Origin: JAKAWQ01 sp035509315
Lineage (GTDB): Bacteria; Pseudomonadota; Alphaproteobacteria; Acetobacterales; Acetobacteraceae
Reading direction: 5' to 3'
Assembly (NCBI GenBank): GCA_035509315.1
Contig: DATJLS010000033.1
Coordinates: 186,001-250,000, forward strand
Length of the DNA: 64,000 nucleotides
Positions 1 through 8,491 of the stretch are shown one piece after another (the first letter of the stretch is position 1; each line of letters opens with the position of its first letter). The notes beneath the pieces are model-generated. The model was not told the DNA's origin and searched no databases. It was given only the letters and a program-made list of their open reading frames with translations. A program made the position numbers and the translations under genes.

Positions 1-220
1 TCACGTCCCGCCACCACATGAACATCACGAAGGCAACGCCGAGCACGCCGATCACGAGCAGCGTGTAATTGTCGAAATTGCCGACCATGATGATGCCGAC
101 CAGCACCAGCGCGCCGAAAAGCGCGCCGATGATCGGCCAGGGGCTGGGATCGACGAGATGATAGGGCTGCTTCAGCCCCGAACTGGTCACCAGGGGGGCG
201 TCATGCGTATCGCTGCTCAT
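1..220 (-). CDS. coxC: Cytochrome c oxidase subunit III, N-terminal part
   Basis: Only the first 73 codons are inside the window; the gene runs off the left edge. The N-terminus carries the subunit III pattern of a short polar lead, then PYHLVDPSPWP at about residues 19-29, a hydrophobic segment (about 30-46), a second one (about 53-67) and MWWRDV at the edge. Subunit III is a non-catalytic integral membrane subunit of the aa3-type terminal oxidase and stabilises the proton-pumping core. The ATG at 218-220 is the only sensible start. The family call is strong because the PYHLVDPSPWP and MWWRDV blocks are both typical. The rest of the cox operon would lie to the left. Confidence 0.9.
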   Translation of the reverse strand, partial: MSSDTHDAPLVTSSGLKQPYHLVDPSPWPIIGALFGALVLVGIIMVGNFDNYTLLVIGVLGVAFVMFMWWRDV

Positions 221-356
221 GCGTCTTGTGTTTCCATCCTCTTGCCCCTTCGGGATCCCCCCTGGGAGTCTCACCCGTGGGGTCCCCTTGGGAGGTCGTT
301 GTCCGCCGGCGGGGAGCGACACTCCGCCTCCACCAAGCGGAATGGCGGCATCATCC

Positions 357-401
357 CAAAAAAACCCGCCCGTTCAAGGGTGAATCCCCGCCTTGCGGGC
401 G
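357..401 (-). terminator. Terminator-like hairpin downstream of the EipB-like gene
   Basis: Read on the minus strand, CGCCCG (401-396) can pair with CGGGCG (372-367), followed by GG and a run of seven T residues (364-358). The loop is long (about 23 nt), so the hairpin is not ideal. It sits just after the stop codon at 403-405, where an intrinsic terminator for the EipB-like gene would be expected. Confidence 0.45.
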
Positions 402-402
402 C

Positions 403-1233
403 TCAGCAACGCCGGGGCAGAATGGCGAGGCGGATCAGCCTTCCATCCATGGTGAAATCGCCGAAATCCATGGCCAGCCCGTTCGCCACGCCGTTCAGGA
501 AATACCGCATGCCGATCTGAAAATCGGGCAGCACCGTATCGGGCTTGCGGCTGAAGAAGGCGACATGGACGCGCGCGCTCGGCAACTCGGCCAGGACCGG
601 GAAGTGCCCGGCCCAGGCCGCGTCGCGATTCGCGGCCGGCGGATCCCACCCATCGATCGCGACCGAACTGTCCGACGCGCCATCCTCTCCGGTGCCGTCG
701 AAAAGCGGCATCGTGATGAATTTCTTGCCCGCCTGCGCCGCCCGAATGATCGCCTCGGTTTGCCACATCGGGAACATGGTTCCGGCCGGCAGCTTGATGG
801 TCTCGCGCTTGGGCGCGGTATAGGTCACTTCTCCGGGCCCGCCCGGCCGATCGAGATGCGCCTCGCCGTCCAGCCGGTCATCGACCTCGCCGTCCGTCGT
901 GTCCACGGTGTGGAAGCGGAAGGCGAGGCCGTTCTTGGCCTCCCAGGTGGCGTAGTCGGAGACGGTGCGAGTCACCTGGCCGTCATCGTCGATCAGGGTC
1001 ATTTCCAGGCGCTGGCGGACGGCCCAGCCGTCACAAGCGTCGATCACCTCGTAGCCCATCCGGCCGCTGCCAGCGACGACATTGCCATCCCCACCGGGCG
1101 CGGCAAGCCGCAATTGATAAAAGGCGTCCTGCCCGACGAAGGGCAGATCGGGGGGCAATGCAGGCTCGGCCGCCCGGGCGCCGGCCATCGCCAGCAGCGC
1201 GCACAACAGGGAAGACGTCAGGACTCGGCGCAT
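403..1233 (-). CDS. EipB-like periplasmic protein (DUF1849)
   Basis: The 276-residue product starts with a signal peptide (MRR, hydrophobic core to about residue 18, cleavage near ARA-AE at 20-22). The mature part is rich in beta-strand pattern with conserved stretches such as GRMGYEV, DACDGWAV, VSDYATWE and the late FLNGVANGLAMDFGDF. This matches the alphaproteobacterial DUF1849 family, whose Brucella member EipB is a secreted beta-spiral protein needed for cell envelope integrity. Two cysteines are visible, one in DACDGW and one at the extreme C-terminus (PRRC), which could form the disulfide described for EipB. It lies alone between coxC and aspS. The family call is from memory of its motifs; a function beyond envelope maintenance is not shown here. 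Confidence 0.75.
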   Translation of the reverse strand: MRRVLTSSLLCALLAMAGARAAEPALPPDLPFVGQDAFYQLRLAAPGGDGNVVAGSGRMGYEVIDACDGWAVRQRLEMTLIDDDGQVTRTVSDYATWEAKNGLAFRFHTVDTTDGEVDDRLDGEAHLDRPGGPGEVTYTAPKRETIKLPAGTMFPMWQTEAIIRAAQAGKKFITMPLFDGTGEDGASDSSVAIDGWDPPAANRDAAWAGHFPVLAELPSARVHVAFFSRKPDTVLPDFQIGMRYFLNGVANGLAMDFGDFTMDGRLIRLAILPRRC

Positions 1234-1282
1234 GCGGGCTCCGGGTTGCGGATGTCAGGATAAGGACAAATCGCGGCGCCTG

Positions 1283-3070
1283 TCAGCCGGCCCCTGCTTT
1301 CGGCGACAGATCGAGCCGGATCGAAAGCTCCTTGAGCCGCGCCGGCGAGATCTCCGCGGGCGCGCCCATCATCAAATCCTCGCCCCGCTGGTTGAGCGGG
1401 AACAGGATCACCTCGCGAATGTTCGGCTCATCGGCGAGCAGCATCACGATCCGGTCGATTCCGGGCGCCGACCCGCCATGCGGTGGCGCGCCGTAGCGAA
1501 AGGCATTCAGCATGCCCCCGAACCGCCGCTCCACCTCCTCGGCCGGATAGCCCGCGATCGCGAAGGCGCGCAGCATGATATCGGGCCGGTGATTGCGGAT
1601 CGCGCCCGAGGATAGCTCGACCCCGTTGCAAACGATGTCGTACTGAAAAGCCTTGATGGTTAGCGGATCCTCTGTCTCCAGCGCCTCGAGCCCGCCCTGC
1701 GGCATGCTGAAGGGATTGTGGCTGAAATCGATCTCCCCCGTTTCCTCGTTCCGCTCGTACATCGGGAAATCGGTGATCCAGCAGAAGCGGAATTCATCGC
1801 GCTCGCCGAGGGAAAGCTCCTCGCCGAGGCGCATGCGCACCGCGCCCGCGAATTTCTCGATCTCGCCCTTCTTGCCGGCAACGAAGAACACGGCATCGCC
1901 CGCCGAAAGGCCGCAGACGGCTCGGATCGCCTCCGCCCGCGCCGGCTCGAGATTGCGCGCGATCGGCCCTTTCGGACCCTCCGCATCGAAGATGATATAG
2001 CCGAGCCCGCCCGCGCCTTCCTCGCGCGCCCACTCATTGAGCCTGTCGAAGAAGCTGCGCGGCCGCGCTGCCCCGCCCGGCGCCGGGACCGCCCGGATGA
2101 TCCCTCCGCTCTCGGCGATGCGGGCGAAGAGCGCGAACCCGCCTTCCCGGAAATGCTCCGTCACGTCGCGGATCCTGAGCGGATTGCGGAGATCGGGCTT
2201 GTCGGTCCCGTATTCGGCGAGCGCGATGTCGTAGGGGATGCGCGGAAAAGGCGGCGCCGTCACCATCCGCCCGCCGGCGAACTCGGAAAAGACACCGGCC
2301 ATGACGGGCTCGATCGCAGCGAAGACATCCTCCTGCGTCGCGAAGCTCATCTCGAAATCGAGCTGATAAAATTCGCCCGGGCTGCGGTCGGCGCGCGAGG
2401 CCTCGTCGCGGAAGCAGGGGGCGATCTGAAAGTAGCGGTCGAAGCCGGCCACCATGATCAGCTGCTTGAATTGCTGCGGCGCCTGGGGCAGCGCATAGAA
2501 CGTCCCCGGATGGAGCCGGGCCGGCACCAGAAAGTCCCGGGCGCCCTCGGGCGAGGAGGCAGTGAGGATCGGAGTGGTGAACTCGACGAACCCCGCTTCC
2601 TGCATCCGCCGCCGGATCGAGGCGATCACCGCGGCGCGGAGCATGATGTTCCGGTGCATCTTCTCCCGCCTCAAATCGAGGAAGCGATATTTGAGCCGGA
2701 GGTCCTCGGGAAACTCCGCGTCCCCGGCAACCTGGATCGGCAGCAGCTCGGCCGCCGACTGCACCGCGAGCTCTTCCACCCGAAGCTCGATCTCGCCGGT
2801 CGGAAGCTTGGGATTGGCCGTTCCTGGCGCGCGCGCGACCACCGTGCCCGTGAAGGTGACCACGCTTTCCACGCGGAGCCGTTCGGCCGCCGCGAAGACC
2901 ACGCTCTCGCGGTCGATCACGCACTGGGTCAGGCCGAAATGATCGCGCAGATCGACGAAGAGCAGCCCCCCATGATCACGCTTGGCGTGCACCCATCCCG
3001 AAAGACGGGCCGTGGCTCCGATATCCGCGGCGCGGAGTGCGCCGCAATCATGCGTGCGATAAGGATGCAT
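1283..3070 (-). CDS. aspS: Aspartate-tRNA ligase, probably non-discriminating
   Basis: The 595-residue class II synthetase charges tRNA-Asp with aspartate. An N-terminal OB-fold anticodon domain (about 1-110) is followed by the catalytic core, with motif 2 around FRDEASRADRSPGEF and motif 3 around GAPPHGGSAPGIDR near residue 530. The SPGEFYQLDFEMSF form is typical of alphaproteobacteria. His33 (in RDHGG) and Gly83 correspond to the pair that marks non-discriminating bacterial AspRS. Such enzymes also make Asp-tRNA-Asn, which GatCAB then amidates; that inference needs the rest of the genome. The ATG at 3068-3070 is 119 bp from the divergent rnd start, so the two genes share a promoter region. 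Confidence 0.95.
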   Translation of the reverse strand: MHPYRTHDCGALRAADIGATARLSGWVHAKRDHGGLLFVDLRDHFGLTQCVIDRESVVFAAAERLRVESVVTFTGTVVARAPGTANPKLPTGEIELRVEELAVQSAAELLPIQVAGDAEFPEDLRLKYRFLDLRREKMHRNIMLRAAVIASIRRRMQEAGFVEFTTPILTASSPEGARDFLVPARLHPGTFYALPQAPQQFKQLIMVAGFDRYFQIAPCFRDEASRADRSPGEFYQLDFEMSFATQEDVFAAIEPVMAGVFSEFAGGRMVTAPPFPRIPYDIALAEYGTDKPDLRNPLRIRDVTEHFREGGFALFARIAESGGIIRAVPAPGGAARPRSFFDRLNEWAREEGAGGLGYIIFDAEGPKGPIARNLEPARAEAIRAVCGLSAGDAVFFVAGKKGEIEKFAGAVRMRLGEELSLGERDEFRFCWITDFPMYERNEETGEIDFSHNPFSMPQGGLEALETEDPLTIKAFQYDIVCNGVELSSGAIRNHRPDIMLRAFAIAGYPAEEVERRFGGMLNAFRYGAPPHGGSAPGIDRIVMLLADEPNIREVILFPLNQRGEDLMMGAPAEISPARLKELSIRLDLSPKAGAG

Positions 3071-3189
3071 CCGATGGTTCCGCGCGGGGAAAGGCCGGCA
3101 GAAGCCCCCAGCGGACGCGGCCTGTCAACCCGGCTACCTTGTCCCCGCCACCTTTCCGCCTTCCGGCGGGGCGTGTAGAAGCCTTGCTC

Positions 3190-4395
3190 ATGGACCGCCC
3201 CGTCCACGCGGCCGCCTTCAAGCGTCCCGCGAGCCCGCCCGTCAGTCTGATCGAGAGCAGCGAGGCGCTGGCCGCGCTTTGTGATCGGCTGAGCCGGGAA
3301 TGCTTCGTCACCGTCGATACCGAGTTCATGCGCGAGCGCACGTACTGGCCACGGCTCTGCGTCGTCCAGCTTGCGGGTCCCGCCGAGACTGCGGTGATCG
3401 ATGCCGAGGCGCGGGGGATCGATCTCGCGCCGCTTGGCCGGCTGCTCGCCGATCCGGCAGTGACCAAGGTCTTTCACGCCGCCCGGCAGGACATCGAAAT
3501 CTTCCTTCTTATCTTCGGCCGGGTGCCGGCACCGCTTTTCGATACCCAGGTGGCGGCGATGGTGGCGGGCTATGGCGACCAGGTGGGGTACGATCAGCTC
3601 GTTTCCTCGCTCACCGGCGGCCTGATCGACAAGGCCCACCGCTTCAGCGACTGGTCGGCCCGGCCGCTTTCTTCCCAGCAAATCACTTATGCCGCGGCCG
3701 ATGTCACCCATCTCCGCGCCGTCTATGAGAAACTCCGCGCCCGCCTCGAGCGTGAGGGGAGGCTCGCCTGGGTCGCCGAGGAGATGGCTGCGCTCGCCGA
3801 TCCCGCGACATATCGTAATGATCCAGAAACGATATGGGAGCGGCTCAAGCCTCGCACCGCCAACCGTCGCGTGCTCGGCATCCTTCGGGCGATCGCGGCC
3901 TGGCGCGAACGCGAGGCGCAGCGGCTCGATATCCCCCGCCAGCGCCTGCTCAAGGACGAGACCCTGCTCGAGATCGCGGCGACCGCGCCTGCCACGACCG
4001 AAGCGCTTGCCCGGGCGCGCGGCGTGGGAAAGGGATTCGCCGAGGGCAAGAGCGGCACCTCGCTGCTCGCTGTCATCGCGGCCGCCAAGGCGCTGCCCGA
4101 GGAAGCGCTCCCCGCGCCTCTGGCGGCGCGGCCAGGCGGCCGGGCGGCCCCGGCGCTCGTCGCTTTGCTCAAGGTGCTGCTCGCGGCCAAGTGCGAGGCG
4201 CATCACGTCGCGCCGCGCCTGCTCGCCTCGGCCGAGGATATCGAGCGGCTCGCCGCCGAGGAGGCGCCGGAGATCCCGGCGCTCTGTGGCTGGCGGCGAG
4301 AGATTTTCGGCGCCGATGCGCTGGCGCTGAAGGCCGGCCGCATCTCCCTCGGCGTCGAAGGAAGGCGGATCAAGCTGCTGCCGCTGTCATCCTGA
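3190..4395 (+). CDS. rnd: Ribonuclease D
   Basis: The 401-residue 3'-5' exoribonuclease trims tRNA and other stable RNA 3' ends. The DEDD exonuclease residues are visible: VDTEF (Asp43, Glu45), HAARQDIEIF with the second Asp, and the Exo III block YAAADVTHL with Tyr and Asp. HRDC-type helical domains follow, one around residues 210-290 and a weaker one after 310. The frame is open further upstream to 3037, but the ATG at 3190 directly precedes the conserved region and lies clear of aspS. The divergent pairing with aspS is common in alphaproteobacteria. Confidence 0.93.
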   Translation: MDRPVHAAAFKRPASPPVSLIESSEALAALCDRLSRECFVTVDTEFMRERTYWPRLCVVQLAGPAETAVIDAEARGIDLAPLGRLLADPAVTKVFHAARQDIEIFLLIFGRVPAPLFDTQVAAMVAGYGDQVGYDQLVSSLTGGLIDKAHRFSDWSARPLSSQQITYAAADVTHLRAVYEKLRARLEREGRLAWVAEEMAALADPATYRNDPETIWERLKPRTANRRVLGILRAIAAWREREAQRLDIPRQRLLKDETLLEIAATAPATTEALARARGVGKGFAEGKSGTSLLAVIAAAKALPEEALPAPLAARPGGRAAPALVALLKVLLAAKCEAHHVAPRLLASAEDIERLAAEEAPEIPALCGWRREIFGADALALKAGRISLGVEGRRIKLLPLSS

Positions 4396-4419
4396 AAGCT
4401 GTCATCCTGAAATTCGTGC

Positions 4420-5130
4420 TCACGCCGCTTCGGAGAGCACCAGCCGCCGCCCCGAGAGCTTGCGCATCGGCACGGCGGCATAGCAGTCCTTCACGGCCTC
4501 GCAGATCGTGAGGCCGGCGAATTGGGGCGCGAGCCGCCGCCCTGCCCGCTCCCACAGACGCGCGGTTCGCAGCACCAGCCGAAGGTCGAGCGGGGGCAGG
4601 TAGAGTGCGGTCGCCCGTCGTTCGATCCGGAACAGGGATGCGGCCAGAAGCCCGCCGAGCTGGCGCGGGGAATAGGGCTGCCCGTGGCCGAAAGGCGTCG
4701 CTTCCAGATAGGCCCAGGGGCTTCGCCGGTTCGGCGCGACGACCATCAGCCGCCCATCATCCTTGAGTACGCGCCAGACCTCGCGCAGCAGCCGCCGCGC
4801 ATTCTCGGCCGCCTCCAGCCCATGGATGAGCAGGATGCAGTCGAACATCAGGTCCGGGAACGGCAGCGCATCCTCCTCCGCGGTGCAGGAGAGCCCCGGC
4901 TTGCCGGCGGGCCAGCGCGCGGCGCCGATCTGGGCCGGAGTCAGCGCCACGCAGCGCTCCGCGCCTTCGCGCCAAAGCCGCAGATAGGGCGCCGGATAGC
5001 CGAGCCCAAGCAGCGACTTGCCGGAAAGATCCGGCCACAGGGAAACGAGCCGCTCTCGCACCAGGCGCGCCGTCACCACCCCCTGACGCCCGGAATAGAA
5101 GTCGGCGGCCGTCGCAACGTCGATCGCCAT
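4420..5130 (-). CDS. Class I SAM-dependent methyltransferase
   Basis: The 236-residue protein begins MAIDVATAADFY. It shows a Rossmann methyltransferase layout: a degenerate glycine motif (SLLGLGYPAPYL, about 36-47), an acidic/hydrophobic block FPDLMFDCILLIHGLE typical of motif IV, and LREVWRVLKDDGRLMVVAPN, the usual post-motif helix and strand. Proteins of this type are often called methyltransferase domain or Methyltransf_11 proteins in alphaproteobacteria; the substrate is unknown. The gene starts 7 bp after the rimI stop, so it is probably the last gene of a tsaB-rimI-methyltransferase operon. The long open frame upstream (to 5331) overlaps rimI and is not used. Confidence 0.8.
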   Translation of the reverse strand: MAIDVATAADFYSGRQGVVTARLVRERLVSLWPDLSGKSLLGLGYPAPYLRLWREGAERCVALTPAQIGAARWPAGKPGLSCTAEEDALPFPDLMFDCILLIHGLEAAENARRLLREVWRVLKDDGRLMVVAPNRRSPWAYLEATPFGHGQPYSPRQLGGLLAASLFRIERRATALYLPPLDLRLVLRTARLWERAGRRLAPQFAGLTICEAVKDCYAAVPMRKLSGRRLVLSEAA

Positions 5131-5137
5131 GGCCTCG

Positions 5138-5560
5138 CTATAGCATGGCGGCGAGAACGAGCGCGTCCGCGCCGTCCGCGTAATAGCGCCGGCGCCGTCC
5201 GATCTCGGCAAAACCCGCCGCCCCATAGAGCGCCCGCGCCGTCTCGTTCCGCTCGGAGACCTCGAGCAGAATTCGCCGCGCGCCCTTGGCCTGCGCCCGT
5301 GCCATTGCCGCCGCCAGGAGCGCCCGCCCAAGACCGCGGCGCTGCGCTGCCACGGCGACCGCGAGCGTCAGCACTTCCGCTTCCTCCACGACGACCCGCA
5401 GGAGGATGAACCCGCCCTCCGGATCGATGAGGCCGAACACGCCCGGCAGGGCGAGCTGGGCGGTGAAGGTTTCCTCACCCCATCGTGCGCCGGGAGGGAA
5501 GGCGCCGGCATGGATCGCGGCCATCGCCGCCGCATGGGCCCGGCTTGCGGTCAGGATCAT
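5138..5560 (-). CDS. rimI: Ribosomal-protein-alanine N-acetyltransferase
   Basis: A 140-residue GNAT acetyltransferase. The acetyl-CoA pyrophosphate-binding loop is QRRGLGRALL (about residues 74-83), and ERNETARALYGAAGFAEIGRR (motif B region) is the usual RimI signature. RimI acetylates the N-terminal alanine of ribosomal protein S18 and sometimes other proteins. It lies 7 bp downstream of tsaB, the classic partner of rimI in bacterial genomes, which strengthens the call beyond generic GNAT. Confidence 0.88.
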   Translation of the reverse strand: MILTASRAHAAAMAAIHAGAFPPGARWGEETFTAQLALPGVFGLIDPEGGFILLRVVVEEAEVLTLAVAVAAQRRGLGRALLAAAMARAQAKGARRILLEVSERNETARALYGAAGFAEIGRRRRYYADGADALVLAAML

Positions 5561-5567
5561 CGGGCAC

Positions 5568-6209
5568 TCACCGCGGTGGCGGGCGCAGCCCCTCGGCGTG
5601 CCTCACCGCCGGCGGATCGACATAAAGGGGCGCGGCCGTCCGCGGCGGCAGGAGGCCGGCGAGACGCAGCCCCGCGGCCCGCGCAGCGCCGGTCGCATCG
5701 CTGACCCGGATTTCGGCCAGTCGCGCTTCCACCCCAAGGGCGACAAGGGCCGTTTCCATCATCTCCGCGGCATCGCCCGCCAGCACGACCGGCCCTTCGG
5801 GTCTCGGCAGTGCTGCCAGCGTCGATGACGTGATCTGTCCATCTCGTTCGAGAAAAATTCTCCCGCGCCGCGAATCGATCGCGACCCACAGGCGGGCGCG
5901 CGGCACATTCGGCAGCAGGGCGGCGATCGCCTCGCCCACGCTCACGCCGATCACGGGGATGCCGGAGGCAAGCCCGATGCCGGACGCAAGGGCAAGGCCG
6001 GTGCGGATGCCCGTGAAGCTGCCAGGGCCCACCGTCGCCGCCACCGCGCCGAGATCGCGCCCGGCGAGCCCCGCCGCAGCGAGCGCCTGTTCGGCGAGCC
6101 GCGCGAGCATGCCGCTCTGCTCCCCGGACGCGGCGCCAAGGACCTGCCCATCCTCGATCACGGCGGCGGAGGCGCGCGCGAGCGCCGAATCGAGGGCGAG
6201 GATCCGCAC
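5568..6209 (-). CDS. tsaB: tRNA threonylcarbamoyladenosine biosynthesis protein TsaB
   Basis: The 213-residue ASKHA-fold protein starts at a GTG (6209-6207) with MRILALDSALARASAAV, the conserved N-terminal phosphate-like loop. It contains GPGSFTGIRTGLALASGIGLA at about 60-80, the hallmark of TsaB. It has no metal-binding histidines, as expected for the scaffold subunit that works with TsaD and TsaE to install t6A at position 37 of ANN-decoding tRNAs. It leads the tsaB-rimI-methyltransferase operon and starts 9 bp after the upstream enoyl-CoA hydratase gene, so read-through from that gene is possible. Confidence 0.93.
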   Translation of the reverse strand: MRILALDSALARASAAVIEDGQVLGAASGEQSGMLARLAEQALAAAGLAGRDLGAVAATVGPGSFTGIRTGLALASGIGLASGIPVIGVSVGEAIAALLPNVPRARLWVAIDSRRGRIFLERDGQITSSTLAALPRPEGPVVLAGDAAEMMETALVALGVEARLAEIRVSDATGAARAAGLRLAGLLPPRTAAPLYVDPPAVRHAEGLRPPPR

Positions 6210-6218
6210 GCCGAACGA

Positions 6219-7043
6219 TCAGCGGCCGATGAAGACCGGCCGGCGCTTCTCGTTGAAGGCGCGGATGCCCTCCCGCCGGTCCGCCGTCGGCACGAGGCGG
6301 TTATAGGCCTCGATCTCCAGCATCAGGGCCGCACCGAGCTCCATCGCCGCGCCCACATTCACCGATTGCTTGATCTGCCGGGTCGAGAGGGGTGCATTGG
6401 CGGCAATCGCCCGCGCCGTGGCCCGCGCCTCCTCGAGCAGCGCCGGCCCGGGACACACCCGGTTGACGAGGCCCCATTCCAGCGCCTCGGCCGCGGTGAA
6501 GCGGCGGCCGGTGAAGAGGATCTCCTTCGCCCGCCGCGGCCCCACGGCCCGTGGCAGTGTCTGGGTGCCGCCGGCACCGGGCATGATGCCGAGAGTGACC
6601 TCGGTCAGCGCGAAGCTCGCATGCTCGGCGGCGTAGGCGAAATCGGCCAGCAGCACGAACTCGCACCCGCCGCCATAGGCGGCGCCGTTCACCACCGCGA
6701 TCAGCGGCATCGGGGCGAGCAGGATCGCGCGCACCATCCGCTCGAAGACCAGATGCTGGCCCTGCCATTCCTCGTCGGTCATGCCGAGCCGCTGCTTGAG
6801 ATCGCCGCCGGCACAGAAGGCGCGTTCGCCGGCGCCGGTCAGCAGCACGACACGAGCGCGCTCCGGCTCGGCATTGAGCCGGTCGAAAACCTCCAAAAGC
6901 TCGCGGGCCATTTGCGTATTCAGCGCATTGGAGACCTCCGGACGATCGAGCGTGATCTCGCAAAGCCCGTCCGCCGACCGCGCGACCCGGATCGTCGTGT
7001 GGTGTCCGCCCCAGCCCTGCCCGGCTTCCGCGGTCTCGCTCAT
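6219..7043 (-). CDS. Enoyl-CoA hydratase/isomerase family protein
   Basis: A 274-residue crotonase-fold protein. The oxyanion-hole segments are FCAGGDLK (about 75-82) and NGAAYGGGCEF (about 119-129). GIMPGAGGTQTLPRAVG supplies the second catalytic loop; the glutamate usual in classical hydratases is not at the expected place (TEVTLGIMPGAGG), so the reaction could be hydration, isomerisation or hydrolysis of an acyl-CoA. The start MSETAEAG (ATG 7041-7043) is preferred over an upstream frame extension that has no similarity to the family. The next gene on this strand is tsaB, so the two may be co-transcribed. The exact acyl-CoA substrate cannot be read from the sequence. Confidence 0.85.
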   Translation of the reverse strand: MSETAEAGQGWGGHHTTIRVARSADGLCEITLDRPEVSNALNTQMARELLEVFDRLNAEPERARVVLLTGAGERAFCAGGDLKQRLGMTDEEWQGQHLVFERMVRAILLAPMPLIAVVNGAAYGGGCEFVLLADFAYAAEHASFALTEVTLGIMPGAGGTQTLPRAVGPRRAKEILFTGRRFTAAEALEWGLVNRVCPGPALLEEARATARAIAANAPLSTRQIKQSVNVGAAMELGAALMLEIEAYNRLVPTADRREGIRAFNEKRRPVFIGR

Positions 7044-7126
7044 GCCGCAGCGGCCGGCGCAATGAAGTGCATGGTCAAGCCACCACCGGTTTCGTCCATT
7101 CTTCGGGTCTCCGTCTCTCGGGGCTC

Positions 7127-7143
7127 TGTCACGTTCCGTGACA
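7127..7143. promoter_or_regulatory. 17-bp perfect palindrome between divergent genes
   Basis: TGTCACG TTC CGTGACA is a perfect inverted repeat in the 333-bp gap between the enoyl-CoA hydratase start (7043) and the mandelate-racemase-type gene (7377). Two direct copies of GATCACCGTGG follow at 7164-7174 and 7180-7190. A dimeric repressor site is plausible but no regulator gene lies beside it. Nothing else recognisable was seen in the gap. Confidence 0.35.
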
Positions 7144-7376
7144 GCGGCCATGACGGGACTCTAGATCACCGTGGACTCCAGATCACCGTGGCCTGCGCGG
7201 AATGTGGGCCGCCCGGATGGCCCGCGCTCGGAGGATTTGCACCAATGCGCGCCGAAGGCGTGAACGGCCGCGTGCCTTCCTGTGCCGGACGGACCCGATC
7301 TTGGCTGTGATCCGGATCCCTTCATGCTGGCCCGCCATAGCGCCTTCCCGAAGGCCCAATAACGTCGGAGTGCCCG

Positions 7377-8462
7377 ATGAAAATCACGCGTCTCCTGACC
7401 AAAACGGTGCAGGTGCCATTCCGCAAGCCGATTCTGAGCGCGCTCGGCGAGCTTCGTTCGGCCGATTCGGTGCTGATCTTTATCGAGACCGATGCCGGGC
7501 TCGTCGGCGAAGGGCTGTCGATGGCGCTCAACGGTGTGCGCCTTTCCGTCCTCGTCGAGATGGCGCGGAGCCTGGAGCCTCTGATCCTTGGCCTCGACCC
7601 GACGCTGGACGGGAGCTTTCGCACACGTGCGTGGCGGGAGCTCAATTTCTTCGGCACGCAGGGGGTCTCGGCCATGGGGATCGCCGGGATCGACATGGCG
7701 CTCTGGGATCTGCGTGGCAAGGCAGCCGGCCTGAACGTTGCCCGGCTGCTCGGCGCCTGCCGCACCGAAGTGCCGGCCTACGCAAGCGGAGGGCTCTGGC
7801 TCTCCGCGTCGATCGACGAGCTGCAACGCGAGGCCGAGGCATTTCTTCAGCAGGGGTTTCGCGCCATGAAGATGCGCCTCGGCAAGCCGAGCCACGATGA
7901 GGATGTCGCGCGCGTGCGCGCGGTGCGCGAGGCGATCGGCCCCGATGTGCCGCTGATGGCGGACGCCAACCAGCACATGACGGTGACGAACGCGATCCGG
8001 CTTGGACGGCGGCTCGAGGAATTCGGCCTTGCGTGGTTCGAGGAGCCGATCCGTTATGACGACCACGCGGGAGAAGCGGCAATTGCCGCCGCTCTCGACA
8101 CGCCGCTGGCAAGCGGGGAAACCGAATATACGAGCCGCGGCATGCTGCGCATGCTGGAGGCCCGATCCGCCGATATTCTGATGCCCGACCTCCAGCGCAT
8201 GGGCGGACCGACGGAGTTTCTCAAGGCCGGACATATCGCGGAGGCCTACGCCATTCCGGTATCCTCACATCTTTACAGCGAGATGTCGCTGCCGCTGCTT
8301 GCCACGCTGCCGAACGCGCTGATCCTTGAGCACATGCCCTGGTTCGAGGAGCTCTATGGCGCCCGGATCGAACTCGACGGCAACGGACACGCAAAGCTGC
8401 CCGACCGGCCGGGCTGGGGCTTCTCCTTCGATCAAGCGGCCGTGCGGCGTCTGGCGGGGTGA
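7377..8462 (+). CDS. Mandelate racemase/muconate lactonizing enzyme family protein
   Basis: A 361-residue enolase-superfamily enzyme with an N-terminal capping domain (about 1-125) and a TIM barrel. Barrel residues are readable: AMKMRLG gives a Lys-x-Arg in place of the usual Lys-x-Lys; MADAN, WFEEP and ASGETEY give the Asp-Glu-Glu Mg2+ site; MPDLQRMGG and SSHLYSE give the Asp-His dyad; LEHMPW gives the late Glu. The C-terminal half reads very close to Pseudomonas mandelate racemase. Such enzymes abstract the alpha proton of a carboxylate and racemise or dehydrate it. The Lys-to-Arg change argues against simply calling it a mandelate racemase. It stands alone, divergent from the enoyl-CoA hydratase. 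Confidence 0.85.
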   Translation: MKITRLLTKTVQVPFRKPILSALGELRSADSVLIFIETDAGLVGEGLSMALNGVRLSVLVEMARSLEPLILGLDPTLDGSFRTRAWRELNFFGTQGVSAMGIAGIDMALWDLRGKAAGLNVARLLGACRTEVPAYASGGLWLSASIDELQREAEAFLQQGFRAMKMRLGKPSHDEDVARVRAVREAIGPDVPLMADANQHMTVTNAIRLGRRLEEFGLAWFEEPIRYDDHAGEAAIAAALDTPLASGETEYTSRGMLRMLEARSADILMPDLQRMGGPTEFLKAGHIAEAYAIPVSSHLYSEMSLPLLATLPNALILEHMPWFEELYGARIELDGNGHAKLPDRPGWGFSFDQAAVRRLAG

Positions 8463-8491
8463 TTCTGAAGATCGGCTTCGCGAGGATGGAT

